Of a stretch of 64,000 bases of DNA, positions 35,831-45,539 are shown in pieces; position 1 is the first letter of the stretch; each line of letters begins with the position of its first letter. Both the position numbers and the translations under genes were made by a program. The notes under the pieces were generated by a model. It did not search any database. It was not told the DNA's origin and was given only the letters and a program-made list of their open reading frames with translations. The stretch lies in the NCBI GenBank assembly GCA_017519885.1, contig JAFWRO010000023.1, positions 10,038 through 74,037 of the forward strand, read 5' to 3'. Origin of the DNA: Liminaster sp017519885 (GTDB lineage Bacteria; Bacteroidota; Bacteroidia; Bacteroidales; UBA3663).

Positions 35831-36193
35831 TTCCTACAATTAGATAATATAGACAAAACGTATGGTACCGATTGGTTTTCCCGCATGATAAAGGATCAGG
35901 AAAGCGGGTATGAACGTATCGGTTACTACCATATACTCGATGCTCACGACACCTTCTGGGTCGGCTATTGTTATAACCAACAGACACAAGTGCTGACTTC
36001 CCTGTTTGTCGAATTCTGCAGCACCAGGTATATGGATGGTAACAAAGGCGAAAAGAGACTCGATTTCAACGCTTTGGACTCCATCATTATAGGGACACTC
36101 TCCGTTCCAGAAGATTCGGTCGGCAAATGGATCAAGAACGGCAATACCTACCAACTGGATGACTCCTATGAGATCCGATTGTTAATCAGGTAA
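35831..36193 (+). pseudogene. Partial duplicate of the preceding gene's C-terminal region
   Basis: Reading on in the same frame after the TGA at 35828-35830, 120 codons stay open to a stop at 36191. The peptide aligns with the end of the preceding protein: YHILDAHDTFWVGYC against YHAIDENDSFEVEYC, FVEFCSTRYMDG against SIEFEKTRYYQG, and KNGNTYQLDD against RNGHTYFLHD. No signal peptide or start signal is visible; the first ATG is at 35885. It is most simply the remnant of a tandem paralogue that lost its 5' three quarters. Confidence 0.75.
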
Positions 36194-36245
36194 CCCATAC
36201 CCCATTGAATCATATATCCAAAAATACGCAAATGTGAAGAAAAAA

Positions 36246-36266
36246 GCGCTTCCATTTGGGAAGCGC
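36246..36266 (-). terminator. Terminator of gdhA
   Basis: An 8-bp perfect stem, GCGCTTCC (36246-36253) with GGAAGCGC (36259-36266), with a run of T on the minus strand (36245 downward). It ends 26 nt after the gdhA stop. Confidence 0.85.
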
Positions 36267-36291
36267 CTTATCGGATTCTGATCACTCAAAA

Positions 36292-37632
36292 TTATACCAC
36301 ACCCTGCGCCATCATGGCGCGAGCGACCTTCATGAAGCCAGCGACATTGGCACCCTTGACGTAGTTGACGTAGCCGTCGGGCTGTTTGCCATACTTGATG
36401 CACTGCTCGTGGATGCCGTGCATGATTTCGTGGAGTCGCTTATCGACATCGGCAGCACTCCAGCTGAGGTGAGCAGCATTCTGGCTCATCTCAAGACCTG
36501 AGGTGGCTACGCCGCCTGCATTGACAGCCTTGCCGGGAGCGTAGAGCATCTTCTTCTCGATGAAGAGGTCGATGGCTTCGGGGGTACATCCCATGTTGGA
36601 GATTTCGGCCACGCACTGTACACCATTAGCGATGAGCTGGGCGGCATCGTCACCATTGAGTTCGTTTTGGGTAGCGCAGGTGAGCGCGATGTCGCACTTG
36701 CGTTCCCATGGACGCTTGTCGGGATAGAAGGTAGCCTCGGGGAACTCGTCGGCATAAGGCGCAACGATGTCGTTGCCCGATGCACGGAGTTCGAGCATGT
36801 AGTCGATCTTCTCGCCGCTGATGCCTTCGGGATCATAGACATATCCATCAGGACCCGAAATGGTGATGACCTTGGCGCCAAGTTGTGTGGCCTTGGTGGC
36901 TGCACCCCATGCTACGTTGCCGAAGCCTGAGATGGCGACGGTCTTGCCCTTGATGTCGATGCCTGCATCCTGCAGCATCTCATGAACGAAATAGAGTCCG
37001 CCGAAGCCGGTAGCCTCTGGACGAACCAATGAACCACCATATTCGAGACCCTTGCCGGTGAGCACACCGCTGAAGTCGCGTGTTATGCGCTTGTATTGTC
37101 CGAAGAGGTAGCCGATTTCGCGTGCGCCAACACCGATATCACCTGCGGGAACGTCAATCTCGGGACCTACATAACGATAGAGTTCGGTCATAAATGACTG
37201 GCAGAAACGCATGATTTCGGCCTCGCTCTTGCCACGGGGCGAGAAGTCAGAGCCTCCCTTGCCACCACCCATGGGGAGTGTGGTGAGTGAGTTCTTGAAC
37301 GTCTGTTCGAAACCGAGGAACTTGAGGATCGAGAGGTTAACCGATGCGTGGAAGCGGAGACCTCCCTTGTATGGGCCGATGGCTGAATTGAACTGCACAC
37401 GATAACCGAGGTTCACTTGCGTCTTGCCGCGATCATCTACCCAAGGTACACGGAAGATGATGATGCGTTCGGGCTCGACGAGGCGTTCAAGCAGCGATGC
37501 ACGCTCGAATTCGGGGTGCTGGTCATAAACGTCTTTGATTGAAATCAGAACTTCACGAACGGCCTGAAGGAATTCCTTTTCACCTGGATGCTTTTTCTCC
37601 AGATTGGCCATAAATTGATCAATGTTTAACAT
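36292..37632 (-). CDS. gdhA: NADP-type glutamate dehydrogenase
   Basis: GdhA interconverts 2-oxoglutarate plus ammonia and glutamate in the cytosol. The 446-residue length and the motifs are those of the hexameric bacterial form: YKGGLRFHASVNLSILKFLG, the catalytic lysine region LPMGGGKGGSDF near residue 125, DIGVGAREIGYLFG near 170, and the Rossmann turn VAISGFGNVAWGAA near 240. It has its own promoter and terminator. In gut Bacteroidales this enzyme is a main route of ammonia assimilation. Confidence 0.97.
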   Translation of the reverse strand: MLNIDQFMANLEKKHPGEKEFLQAVREVLISIKDVYDQHPEFERASLLERLVEPERIIIFRVPWVDDRGKTQVNLGYRVQFNSAIGPYKGGLRFHASVNLSILKFLGFEQTFKNSLTTLPMGGGKGGSDFSPRGKSEAEIMRFCQSFMTELYRYVGPEIDVPAGDIGVGAREIGYLFGQYKRITRDFSGVLTGKGLEYGGSLVRPEATGFGGLYFVHEMLQDAGIDIKGKTVAISGFGNVAWGAATKATQLGAKVITISGPDGYVYDPEGISGEKIDYMLELRASGNDIVAPYADEFPEATFYPDKRPWERKCDIALTCATQNELNGDDAAQLIANGVQCVAEISNMGCTPEAIDLFIEKKMLYAPGKAVNAGGVATSGLEMSQNAAHLSWSAADVDKRLHEIMHGIHEQCIKYGKQPDGYVNYVKGANVAGFMKVARAMMAQGVV

Positions 37633-37741
37633 AGCGAATGTTGATTTGGTTAAATCTTTGATGAATTGTATCTGTCATTTTGATAGCAAACCGCGTGGGT
37701 AATGGGTGTATCTCATGGGCGCGGCTAACAATTTGCTGCTG

Positions 37742-37772
37742 CAAATATGGTAAAACTTCCCGATAATTCCAA
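37742..37772 (-). promoter_or_regulatory. Putative promoter of gdhA
   Basis: On the minus strand, TTG at 37772-37770, a 20-nt spacer and CATATTTG at 37749-37742, one mismatch from TAnnTTTG. It would give a leader of about 100 nt. The intergenic stretch 37633-37946 otherwise holds only the divergent ATPase promoter. Confidence 0.55.
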
Positions 37773-37893
37773 ATATTTTACAAAAAATCTTTGATTTTCG
37801 CACAAAAAACCTAAAAAATATGTTTTATAATATTTTTTCTTCGCATTCCATGCCGTTCAAATCGGATTCTTAATAGATTCTTAACCTGAAAAT

Positions 37894-37924
37894 TTGGAAT
37901 TGTTGAAAATATGATGTATCTTTG
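37894..37924 (+). promoter_or_regulatory. Promoter of the P-type ATPase gene
   Basis: TTG at 37894-37896, a 20-nt spacer, and a perfect TATCTTTG at 37917-37924. The leader to the ATG at 37947 is about 16 nt, which rules out the ATG at 37911. Confidence 0.8.
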
Positions 37925-37946
37925 CGGCCGAAAAAAGAAAAATAGA

Positions 37947-40688
37947 ATGGATAAACGCAAGAAATACCTCGAAATGGCTCTTTCGGTCGATGATCCTGCC
38001 GTCATCGCGGGTAAGGGACAAAACAAGATACCCGACCCCGAGAAAGAACCCCTGTGGAAGCGCTACCTCGAGAAGTTCAAGGACCCTCTCATTATCATTC
38101 TGCTTGTTGCGCTCTTTCTCTCGTGCTTCGTATCTGGTTACGAAATAATGACAACTGGCAATTGGCGTCTGTTGTTCGAACCCGTGGGAGTGCTGTTTGC
38201 CATCCTGCTTTCGACGGGCGTGGGTTTCGTCTTCGAAGTGAAGGCCGACCACGAGTTCGATGTGCTTAATCAAGTGAAGGATACCCAACCTGTGAAAGTA
38301 CTGCGCCGTCCCTGGAGGGATGCACACCCTCAGATGTACAGCATCCCGAAGATGGATGTGGTGGTAGGTGATGTGGTCCGCATCGAAAGCGGAGACCAAC
38401 TTCCTGCCGATGGTCTGCTTGTGGTTGCCAATGCGCTTAGAGTGGACGAATCAATCTTCACCGGCGAACCTTATCAGGATAAGTTCACACCCGACCAGAA
38501 GGACTATCACAAATACTCCGAGTCGGCCTATCCTGCCGATCGTGTGCTGCGCGGAAGCACAGTTATCGAGGGCAATGGTGTCTATGTGGTTGACAAGACG
38601 GCTGTGGATAGCGAAGAGGGACGTGGCGTGGCGTTGACGCGTGAAGGTTCGGAAGTGAAGACACCGCTTAGTCGTCAGTTGGACCAATTGGGCCGATGGA
38701 TTTCGTATGCAAGTTTTACCATCGCCCTGTTGATCGTTCTGGGTCGTCTGTTCTACTATTTTGCATTCAGTGACATGCCCGACAAGATGGAGCCGATCGT
38801 CATCTTCGGTTTCGTCCTGCAGTCATTGATGCTAGCCATTACGCTGATTGTGGTGGCAGTGCCCGAAGGATTACCGATGAGCATCACCGTGAGCCTTGCA
38901 TTGAGTATGCGCAAGATGCTGAAAGAGAACAATCTGGTGCGCAAGTTGCATGCTTGCGAGACGATGGGTGCGACAACGGTGATTTGCACCGACAAGACGG
39001 GCACATTGACCCAAAACCGTATGTCGGTGGTCGAGCATCGTTTCTTTGGAGACTATGACCGCGAGGAACTTGCCCTTGGCATAAGCGTCAATAGCACAGC
39101 AGCGCTCACCGTGGAACGTACTCCTATCGGCAACCCGACGGAAGGTGCCCTGCTGATGTGGCTCGACACGATGGGCTTCGACTACCAGCAGTTGCGCGAC
39201 AGCGCCAAGGTGGTGGGTCAACAGCCTTTTTCGACGCAAACAAAATACATGCTCACCCGTGTCGAAAAAACAGACGGTACGGTTGTGAAGTACGTCAAGG
39301 GTGCTCCCGAACTGCTGCTCGACCGATGTGAAGAGATAGCAGGCGGTGTGACCAAACACGAGGTGGAAGAACTCCTTGCTTCCTATCAGCAGCGAGCCAT
39401 GCGAACGCTGGGCTTTGCAATGCAGCAGGGCGAGGGACCGCATGTCTTCCTCGGTGTAGTGGGCATTGCCGACCCCATTCGTCCCGATGTGGCCCAAGCC
39501 ATCCACCAGTGCAAGGATGTCGCTGGCGTAAAGGTGATTATCGTAACAGGTGACACCGTAGGCACTGCCAACGAGATTGGGCGTGAGATAGGATTGCTGA
39601 AGGAAGGCGAGCTGGACAAGACCTTGCAAGGCCCCGACTTCGCCACCCGTTCGGACAAGGATTTGCGCGAACTGCTTCGTGATTACCGTATTCGCATCAT
39701 TGCACGTGCCCGTCCCGAGGATAAGGCACGCTTGGTGACACTGCTGCAGCAGAACCACGAGGTAGTGGCTGTGACAGGCGACGGCACAAATGATGCTCCT
39801 GCACTGGCAAAAGCACAGGTGGGATTGTCAATGGGCTCTGGCACATCGCGTGCCAAGGAAGCTTCGGACATCACTATTATCGACGACTCGTTCGCGTCAA
39901 TCAACAAGGCCATTCTTTGGGGACGCAGTATCTATTGGAATATCCGACGATTCATTATCTTCCAGATGACCATCAACGTGTGTGCGTGTCTGGTGGTGCT
40001 GTTGGGTGCCATCACGGGTCTCGATTCGCCCTTGAATGTGACACAGATGCTGTGGGTCAACCTTATCATGGACACGTTTGCCGCAGGCGCCCTGTCGTCA
40101 CTTCCTGCCGACCCGAGGGTGCTGCACGACAAGCCGCGTTCGCCCAAGGCGCATATCGTCAATCATCAGATGGGCTGGCGCATCGCCCTTTGGGGATTGG
40201 GCTTCTTCGTGGTGATGGTGGGCATCTGGCAATTGCTCTACCATACGGATGTTGACGAAGTGTCCGACCTCTTCAACGTGGATGCGCTGAAGAAGTACTT
40301 TACGGGCTACTTTGAAAGACACCCAGGCAAGCCTTTCCTATCGGCCTACGAGCATGGCATCTACTTCACTTTCTTTGTGGTGCTGCAATTGTGGAACCTG
40401 TTCAACGTGCGCTATTACCGCACCGATAGCAGTATGTTGCTCGAGATACGTCATTTCTTTACCGACCGAGAGCGCTTCAAGCAGTCCTTTAGTTCGGGCT
40501 TTGTCCTGGTGGCAGCAATAATATTAGTCGGGCAGTTCGTCATTGTCGATCTGCTGCCCGACTTCTTCGAAGTTGATAGGCTAAGTCTTAAGGATTGGGG
40601 ATTGATCCTGCTGGTGACCTCTCCCGTCTTTATCGTTCCCGAATTATCTCGGTCAATTCGTTTGTTCGTGCGTCATTCGAAGCATTGA
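37947..40688 (+). CDS. Calcium-translocating P-type ATPase (P2 type)
   Basis: The 913-residue protein is a P-type cation pump. Order of features: N-terminal helices from about residue 48; actuator loop with DESIFTGEP; helix 4 with VAVPEGLPMSI; phosphorylation motif CTDKTGTLTQNRM with the aspartate near 348; KGAPELLL in the nucleotide domain; and VTGDGTNDAPALAKAQVG at the hinge. The PEGLP helix is that of calcium (SERCA/PMCA-like) pumps, so calcium export is the likely role. Six helices follow to the C-terminus. It converges on the M3 peptidase gene with only two bases between the stops. Confidence 0.92.
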   Translation: MDKRKKYLEMALSVDDPAVIAGKGQNKIPDPEKEPLWKRYLEKFKDPLIIILLVALFLSCFVSGYEIMTTGNWRLLFEPVGVLFAILLSTGVGFVFEVKADHEFDVLNQVKDTQPVKVLRRPWRDAHPQMYSIPKMDVVVGDVVRIESGDQLPADGLLVVANALRVDESIFTGEPYQDKFTPDQKDYHKYSESAYPADRVLRGSTVIEGNGVYVVDKTAVDSEEGRGVALTREGSEVKTPLSRQLDQLGRWISYASFTIALLIVLGRLFYYFAFSDMPDKMEPIVIFGFVLQSLMLAITLIVVAVPEGLPMSITVSLALSMRKMLKENNLVRKLHACETMGATTVICTDKTGTLTQNRMSVVEHRFFGDYDREELALGISVNSTAALTVERTPIGNPTEGALLMWLDTMGFDYQQLRDSAKVVGQQPFSTQTKYMLTRVEKTDGTVVKYVKGAPELLLDRCEEIAGGVTKHEVEELLASYQQRAMRTLGFAMQQGEGPHVFLGVVGIADPIRPDVAQAIHQCKDVAGVKVIIVTGDTVGTANEIGREIGLLKEGELDKTLQGPDFATRSDKDLRELLRDYRIRIIARARPEDKARLVTLLQQNHEVVAVTGDGTNDAPALAKAQVGLSMGSGTSRAKEASDITIIDDSFASINKAILWGRSIYWNIRRFIIFQMTINVCACLVVLLGAITGLDSPLNVTQMLWVNLIMDTFAAGALSSLPADPRVLHDKPRSPKAHIVNHQMGWRIALWGLGFFVVMVGIWQLLYHTDVDEVSDLFNVDALKKYFTGYFERHPGKPFLSAYEHGIYFTFFVVLQLWNLFNVRYYRTDSSMLLEIRHFFTDRERFKQSFSSGFVLVAAIILVGQFVIVDLLPDFFEVDRLSLKDWGLILLVTSPVFIVPELSRSIRLFVRHSKH

Positions 40689-40690
40689 CA

Positions 40691-42868
40691 TCAGCGACAA
40701 GCAGCGGTACTGAGGCCTCGGTTGCGGAGCAATGCCTCAATGCCGGGTTTGCGACCGCGGAAGTTGATGTACATCTTCAGGCCTGAGTCGATGCCGCCAG
40801 GTTCAAGACAGGTCTTGCGATAGTGCAGGGCAAGGTCGGAGTTGAAGATGTCGCCAGTCTCCTTGAAGGCTTCGAAGGCATCGCAGTCGAGCACTTCCGA
40901 CCAAAGATAACTATAATATCCGGCAGTATATCCTCCTCCCATGGTGTGGCTGAAGTTGGTCACACGATAGCGGGGGAGGATTTGTCGTGGTATGCCGCGT
41001 TCCTGCAGTTTCCTGGTCTCGAATTCGATGACGTCGAGGTCCTCGGGTACTTCGGTCAGCGTGTGCAGATCCATATCGACGAGCGAGGCGGCAAGATACT
41101 CCACGGTGGCAAAGCCCTGTCCGTACTTGCTGCTTTCGTCAAGTTTCTTGACAAGGTCCATGGGGATGACTTCGCCCGTCTTGTAGTGCTTGGCATAGAC
41201 CTTGAGCACTTCGGGTTCGGTGGCCCAATGCTCGTTGAGCTGGGACGGCAGTTCGACGTAGTCCGACTCCACATCGTAGGTGGCATTGTAGTGCACGTCG
41301 TGGAGCATGAAGTGCATGGCGTGACCGAACTCGTGGAACATGGTAGTTACGTTGTCGATGCTCTGCAAGGCGGCACCTTCGGCATTCGGACGCGTCATAT
41401 TGCAGACATTGATGGTGATGGGAATCTGTCGCACTTCGTTGCCCAGTGAATCCTGCACGTAGGATTGTGGACGCAGGTCGGTCATCCAGGCACCAGCACC
41501 CTTTCCGTCGCGTGGGAAATAGTCGTTGTAGAAGATGGCGACCAGTTTCTTGTCGCGGTCATAGACCTCCCATGTCTGTGTCTCCTTGCTGTAGGTGGGC
41601 ACCTGGCCGGTGATTTCCTTGAAGGTAAGTCCGTGCAGTTTTTCGGCAACATAGAAGATACCTTTGAGGACGTTGTTGATCTCGAAATATTCGGCAATCT
41701 TTTCTTCGTCGATGGCATATTTGGCTGCCTTGGCGCGGCTGGAATAGAACATGTAGTCCCAGCCCTCCGGCTCGCAGGTCAATCCGTCTTTTTTCATCTC
41801 GACGCGGATGTCGGCAAGTTCCTGGTTGGCCTTTTCGACTGCAGGTCCCCAGACGGCGTTGAGCAGGTCATAGACATTTTCCTCGTTTTCGGCCATACGG
41901 TATTTCAGTATCTGTTCGGCGCAGTTCTTGTAGCCGAGCAGTTGGGCGCGTTCGAGGCGCAGCTTGACGAGTTCGGCGCAGATGGCCTTGTTATCCCATT
42001 CGTTGCCCTGGTTGCCACGGTTGTAATATGCATCGTACACCTTGTGGCGCAGTTCACGGTTGGTGCAATATTGGAGCACGGGATTGCACGATGGGCGCTG
42101 CATGTTGAACATGTACTTGCCCTCTTGTCCCTGTTGCCTGGCCATGTCGGCGGCACGTTGGATGTTTGCCTCGGGAAGTCCATCGAGTTCTTCCTTCGAA
42201 TCGACGGTCACGTAGGTGTTGTTGGTCTCGTGCAGCAGGTTCTGGCTGAACTTGGTCTGGAGTGCACTGATGCGGGCATTGAGTTCGCGCAGTTGTGCCT
42301 TCTGCTCTTCGCCGAGTTCGGCACCACGTTTGGCAAATGCCTCGTAGGTCTTTCGGAGCACCGACATCTCTTCGTGGTTCAGGATTTCCTTCTCGGCCTC
42401 CGGTTGCTCGATGCCCATCTTGTAGTGCTTGTCATAGACGGTCTTTACGCGGTCGAAAAGTTGTGGGTTGAGGTAGATGCCGTCGTTGTGGGCGGTTAAG
42501 GCTGGCGAATATTTGGTCTGCAATGCCTCAAGTTCCGGGGTGGAGTTGCTTGACGTCAGGTCTTCGAAGATCAGAACCGACTTGCTGAGCAGTTGGCCGC
42601 TCTGGTCGAGGGCAGCGATGGTGTTGCGGAACGTTGGCTCCTCTGGGTTTTCACAGATGTCTTTTACCTCGCGCTTTTGCTCCTCCATGCCTAGTTCGAT
42701 GGCCTCGCTGAAGTGTTCGGGTGTGATGCGGTCGTAGTCGATGATGCCATATTTGGCGGTGGGTTCTTCAAGAAGCGGATTGCCGCTTCCTCGCTTCTCT
42801 CCTGTGGTTGAACAGGAGACTGTGATTGCACTGATTAGTGCCATGATGCTTAGTGATTTAGTTTTCAT
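40691..42868 (-). CDS. M3 family metallopeptidase, Dcp-like lipoprotein
   Basis: This 725-residue protein belongs to the thimet oligopeptidase/dipeptidyl carboxypeptidase group. The zinc motif HEFGHAMH lies near residue 513, with the downstream glutamate in the LPSQLNEHWA segment. The N-terminus MKTKSLSIMALISAITVSCS is a lipoprotein signal, so unlike E. coli Dcp it is predicted to be exported. The reading frame continues upstream to 43114, but the ATG at 42868 opens the signal peptide and lies 23 nt from a consensus -7 box. It likely trims peptides in the periplasm. Confidence 0.93.
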   Translation of the reverse strand: MKTKSLSIMALISAITVSCSTTGEKRGSGNPLLEEPTAKYGIIDYDRITPEHFSEAIELGMEEQKREVKDICENPEEPTFRNTIAALDQSGQLLSKSVLIFEDLTSSNSTPELEALQTKYSPALTAHNDGIYLNPQLFDRVKTVYDKHYKMGIEQPEAEKEILNHEEMSVLRKTYEAFAKRGAELGEEQKAQLRELNARISALQTKFSQNLLHETNNTYVTVDSKEELDGLPEANIQRAADMARQQGQEGKYMFNMQRPSCNPVLQYCTNRELRHKVYDAYYNRGNQGNEWDNKAICAELVKLRLERAQLLGYKNCAEQILKYRMAENEENVYDLLNAVWGPAVEKANQELADIRVEMKKDGLTCEPEGWDYMFYSSRAKAAKYAIDEEKIAEYFEINNVLKGIFYVAEKLHGLTFKEITGQVPTYSKETQTWEVYDRDKKLVAIFYNDYFPRDGKGAGAWMTDLRPQSYVQDSLGNEVRQIPITINVCNMTRPNAEGAALQSIDNVTTMFHEFGHAMHFMLHDVHYNATYDVESDYVELPSQLNEHWATEPEVLKVYAKHYKTGEVIPMDLVKKLDESSKYGQGFATVEYLAASLVDMDLHTLTEVPEDLDVIEFETRKLQERGIPRQILPRYRVTNFSHTMGGGYTAGYYSYLWSEVLDCDAFEAFKETGDIFNSDLALHYRKTCLEPGGIDSGLKMYINFRGRKPGIEALLRNRGLSTAACR

Positions 42869-42890
42869 TCTTTTTGAGGATTGATGGGTA

Positions 42891-42921
42891 CAAAAGTACT
42901 CATTTTTTGTATAATGGCCAA
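42891..42921 (-). promoter_or_regulatory. Promoter of the M3 peptidase gene
   Basis: On the minus strand, TTG at 42921-42919, a 20-nt spacer, and TACTTTTG at 42898-42891, a full match to TAnnTTTG. Confidence 0.75.
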
Positions 42922-42969
42922 AAAAGAGCCGACAAAAGTGAGAAAATAGTGTGAAAATAAGCCGAAAAA

Positions 42970-43000
42970 TTGGACTTGTTAAAAAAAAACTGTATATTTG
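42970..43000 (+). promoter_or_regulatory. Promoter of the GH95-GH31-GH3 operon
   Basis: TTG at 42970-42972, a 20-nt spacer, and a perfect TATATTTG at 42993-43000, 28 nt before the ATG at 43029. It is the only consensus promoter seen ahead of the glycosidase genes. Confidence 0.8.
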
Positions 43001-43028
43001 CGCCGTTATACCATATATATTTATACGC

Positions 43029-45482
43029 ATGAAATACGAAGTTATCCTTCTCTCCTTGGTCGGAGTGCTTGGTTTCACAGCCTGCGAGCAGGAGGAACCT
43101 GTGGCCGTGAACAAGTTGATTCTGCATTACAGTCGTCCCGCGCAGTACTTCGAGGAAAGCCTGCCTATCGGCAACGGACAACTCGGAGCGCTGGTCTATG
43201 GCGGCGTGACTGAGGAACGCCTTTCGCTCAACGATATCACGCTGTGGACGGGTGAACCCGACCTCGTCCCCTGGACACCCAATGCCTACAAGAATCTGCC
43301 GAAAGTACGCGCCTTGCTCGACAATGAAGACTATCGTGGGGCAGAGCGGGAGAACATGAAGATCGAGGGTCACAACAGCGAAATCTATCAACCGCTAGGT
43401 TCACTGCTTATCACCGATCTGAAGGCCGCCGGCGAACCTGTATCCTATTCCCGTTCGCTCGACTTGACCAAGGCGACTGCATATGTCACCTACGAGATGC
43501 CCGATGGCAGTCGCATCGAGCACGAGAGTTTTGCGTCTGCTCCCGATTCGGTCATCGTGGTTCGACTGAAGTCGTACAATACATCCTTGAACCAGCGTAT
43601 TCGTCTGACTTGCCCCCAGCCGGGCAGTGTGATTACTGTGCAACCCGACAAACTCTTCACCGAAGGATATGTGGCCTATAGCACCAAACCCGAGAAGGGC
43701 AAGGACGAGTGGTTCCATTACGATGCGAACCGTGGTATCCATTTCCGCACAGAACTGCGCATTCAGGCACCCGAGGGTTGCGTCAAGGTGGAGGGTGACA
43801 CTGCCCTTGTGATCAGTGGTTGCGACGAGGCTGTTCTTTTGCTCACCAATGTGACCAGTTACAATGGTCCTTACAAGAACCCCGTCACCGAAGGCCGCGA
43901 CTACCGCTCGGCAGTGGCCCAGCGTCTCGCCGAAGCCGTGAAGAAGGACTACTCAACCTTGCAGTCGCGTCATCTTGAGGACTTTCAGCGCCTCTTCTGC
44001 CGCGTGAGTCTTGACCTGGGACAGACGTCCGATTCCATCCTGGCGCTCGATACCGATCAGCAGTTGCTTCTCAACGACGACCCGGACTATTTCAACCCCG
44101 ATCTTGAGGAACTTTATTTCCAATACGGACGCTACTTACTCATTTCGTCGAGCCGTACCGAGGGTGTGCCTGCTAACTTGCAGGGCCTTTGGAACGAACG
44201 TATGACACCTCCTTGGAGTTGCAACTATACGGTCAACATCAATGTCGAAGAAAACTATTGGCCTTCGGAGGTCGGTGCCTTGCCCGAGATGCACAACTCC
44301 ATGCTGACGTGGATCAAGCGTTTGCCCAGGAGTGGTGCCATCACCGCGCAAAACTACTATGGTGCTACCATCACTGAGGAACAGGGTGTGCCTACATGGC
44401 TCGTCTGTCACAACAGCGACATCTGGTGTATGACCAATCCAGTAGGTTATCGCAACGAAAGCCCGATGTGGTGCTGCTGGCCCATTGGTGGCGCTTGGGT
44501 ATCGACCCACTTGTGGGAACATTATATGTTTACCCAGGACCGTAAGTTCCTGGCTGAGGCATATCCTGTGATGAAGGGTGCTGCCCGCTTCCTGATGCAG
44601 TGGTTGGTCGAGAAGGATGGTTATCTGATGACTTCTCCTTCGACGACACCCGAGAACGAATATCGCCTTGCCGATGGTTTCGAAGGTGCCACTTTCTATG
44701 GCGGTTCAGCTGATGTGGCCATGATTCGAGAATTGCTCACCGATGTCAGACGTGCTGCCAATGTCCTCTATGGCGAAGCCGTGACCGAGAGTGATGCTGC
44801 CTTCCTCGAACAGGTCAACAAGACATTAGAAAAACTTCTTCCATATAAGATTGGTGCCAAGGGCAACCTGCAGGAATGGTACTTCGACTGGGAGGACAAG
44901 GATCCGCACCATCGTCATCAGTCGCATCTCTTCGGGCTCTATCCTGGACATCATATCACGGTCGATGGCACTCCTGAACTTGCCCAGGCTTGTGCCAGGA
45001 CTCTCGAGATCAAGGGAGATAAAACTACAGGTTGGAGCGCAGGCTGGAGAGTCAATCTCTTTGCAAGGCTTCGAGATGCTGGGGGTGCCTACCACATCTT
45101 CCGCAAACTGATGACCTTTGTGCATCCTCAGGATTACCGGGGAGAGGATCGTCGTCGCGGAGGTGGCACTTATGCCAATCTCTTCGATGCCCATTCACCA
45201 TTCCAGATCGATGGCAACTTCGGTGGAACGGCCGGTGTGATGGAGATGCTTGTCCAAAGCCGTTGGATCAGCGATACCGAGAGCGAGGCCATTGTCCTCC
45301 CCGCATTGCCCGAGCAGTGGAAACCGTGCGGACATATCAAGGGTGTGCGTCTGCGTGGCGGCTACGAACTTAGTATGGAGTGGAAGGATGGCAAGGTAAC
45401 AAAGCTCGACGTCACAAGCCATCGCAAGACTCCGGGCAAACTCCATGTGAAGTCGCTCGATGGTCAAACTTGGGAATTCTAA
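43029..45482 (+). CDS. GH95 alpha-L-fucosidase (or alpha-L-galactosidase) lipoprotein
   Basis: The 817-residue enzyme has a lipoprotein signal ending GFTAC, an N-terminal beta-sandwich starting near LPIGNGQLGALVYGG, and an (alpha/alpha)6 barrel. The residues known for catalysis in family 95 are in place: the asparagine pair in TVNINVEENYW near residues 402-404, the glutamate in STTPENEY near 541, and the aspartate in FQIDGNFGG near 727. GH95 enzymes remove alpha-1,2-linked L-fucose, as on xyloglucan or host glycans, with some members acting on L-galactose. It heads a run of plus-strand genes with gaps of 57, 69, 68 and 24 nt. Confidence 0.94.
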   Translation: MKYEVILLSLVGVLGFTACEQEEPVAVNKLILHYSRPAQYFEESLPIGNGQLGALVYGGVTEERLSLNDITLWTGEPDLVPWTPNAYKNLPKVRALLDNEDYRGAERENMKIEGHNSEIYQPLGSLLITDLKAAGEPVSYSRSLDLTKATAYVTYEMPDGSRIEHESFASAPDSVIVVRLKSYNTSLNQRIRLTCPQPGSVITVQPDKLFTEGYVAYSTKPEKGKDEWFHYDANRGIHFRTELRIQAPEGCVKVEGDTALVISGCDEAVLLLTNVTSYNGPYKNPVTEGRDYRSAVAQRLAEAVKKDYSTLQSRHLEDFQRLFCRVSLDLGQTSDSILALDTDQQLLLNDDPDYFNPDLEELYFQYGRYLLISSSRTEGVPANLQGLWNERMTPPWSCNYTVNINVEENYWPSEVGALPEMHNSMLTWIKRLPRSGAITAQNYYGATITEEQGVPTWLVCHNSDIWCMTNPVGYRNESPMWCCWPIGGAWVSTHLWEHYMFTQDRKFLAEAYPVMKGAARFLMQWLVEKDGYLMTSPSTTPENEYRLADGFEGATFYGGSADVAMIRELLTDVRRAANVLYGEAVTESDAAFLEQVNKTLEKLLPYKIGAKGNLQEWYFDWEDKDPHHRHQSHLFGLYPGHHITVDGTPELAQACARTLEIKGDKTTGWSAGWRVNLFARLRDAGGAYHIFRKLMTFVHPQDYRGEDRRRGGGTYANLFDAHSPFQIDGNFGGTAGVMEMLVQSRWISDTESEAIVLPALPEQWKPCGHIKGVRLRGGYELSMEWKDGKVTKLDVTSHRKTPGKLHVKSLDGQTWEF

Positions 45483-45487
45483 CGATT

Positions 45488-45532
45488 TATAACCATTATA
45501 GTCACTATAATTTCTATAGCTACTATAAAAGA
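45488..45532. repeat. 9-nt phased repeats between GH95 and the SGNH gene
   Basis: Five contiguous 9-nt units beginning TATA: TATAACCAT, TATAGTCAC, TATAATTTC, TATAGCTAC, TATAAAAGA. The stretch fills nearly the whole intergenic gap. Confidence 0.7.
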
Positions 45533-45539
45533 AATCCTT

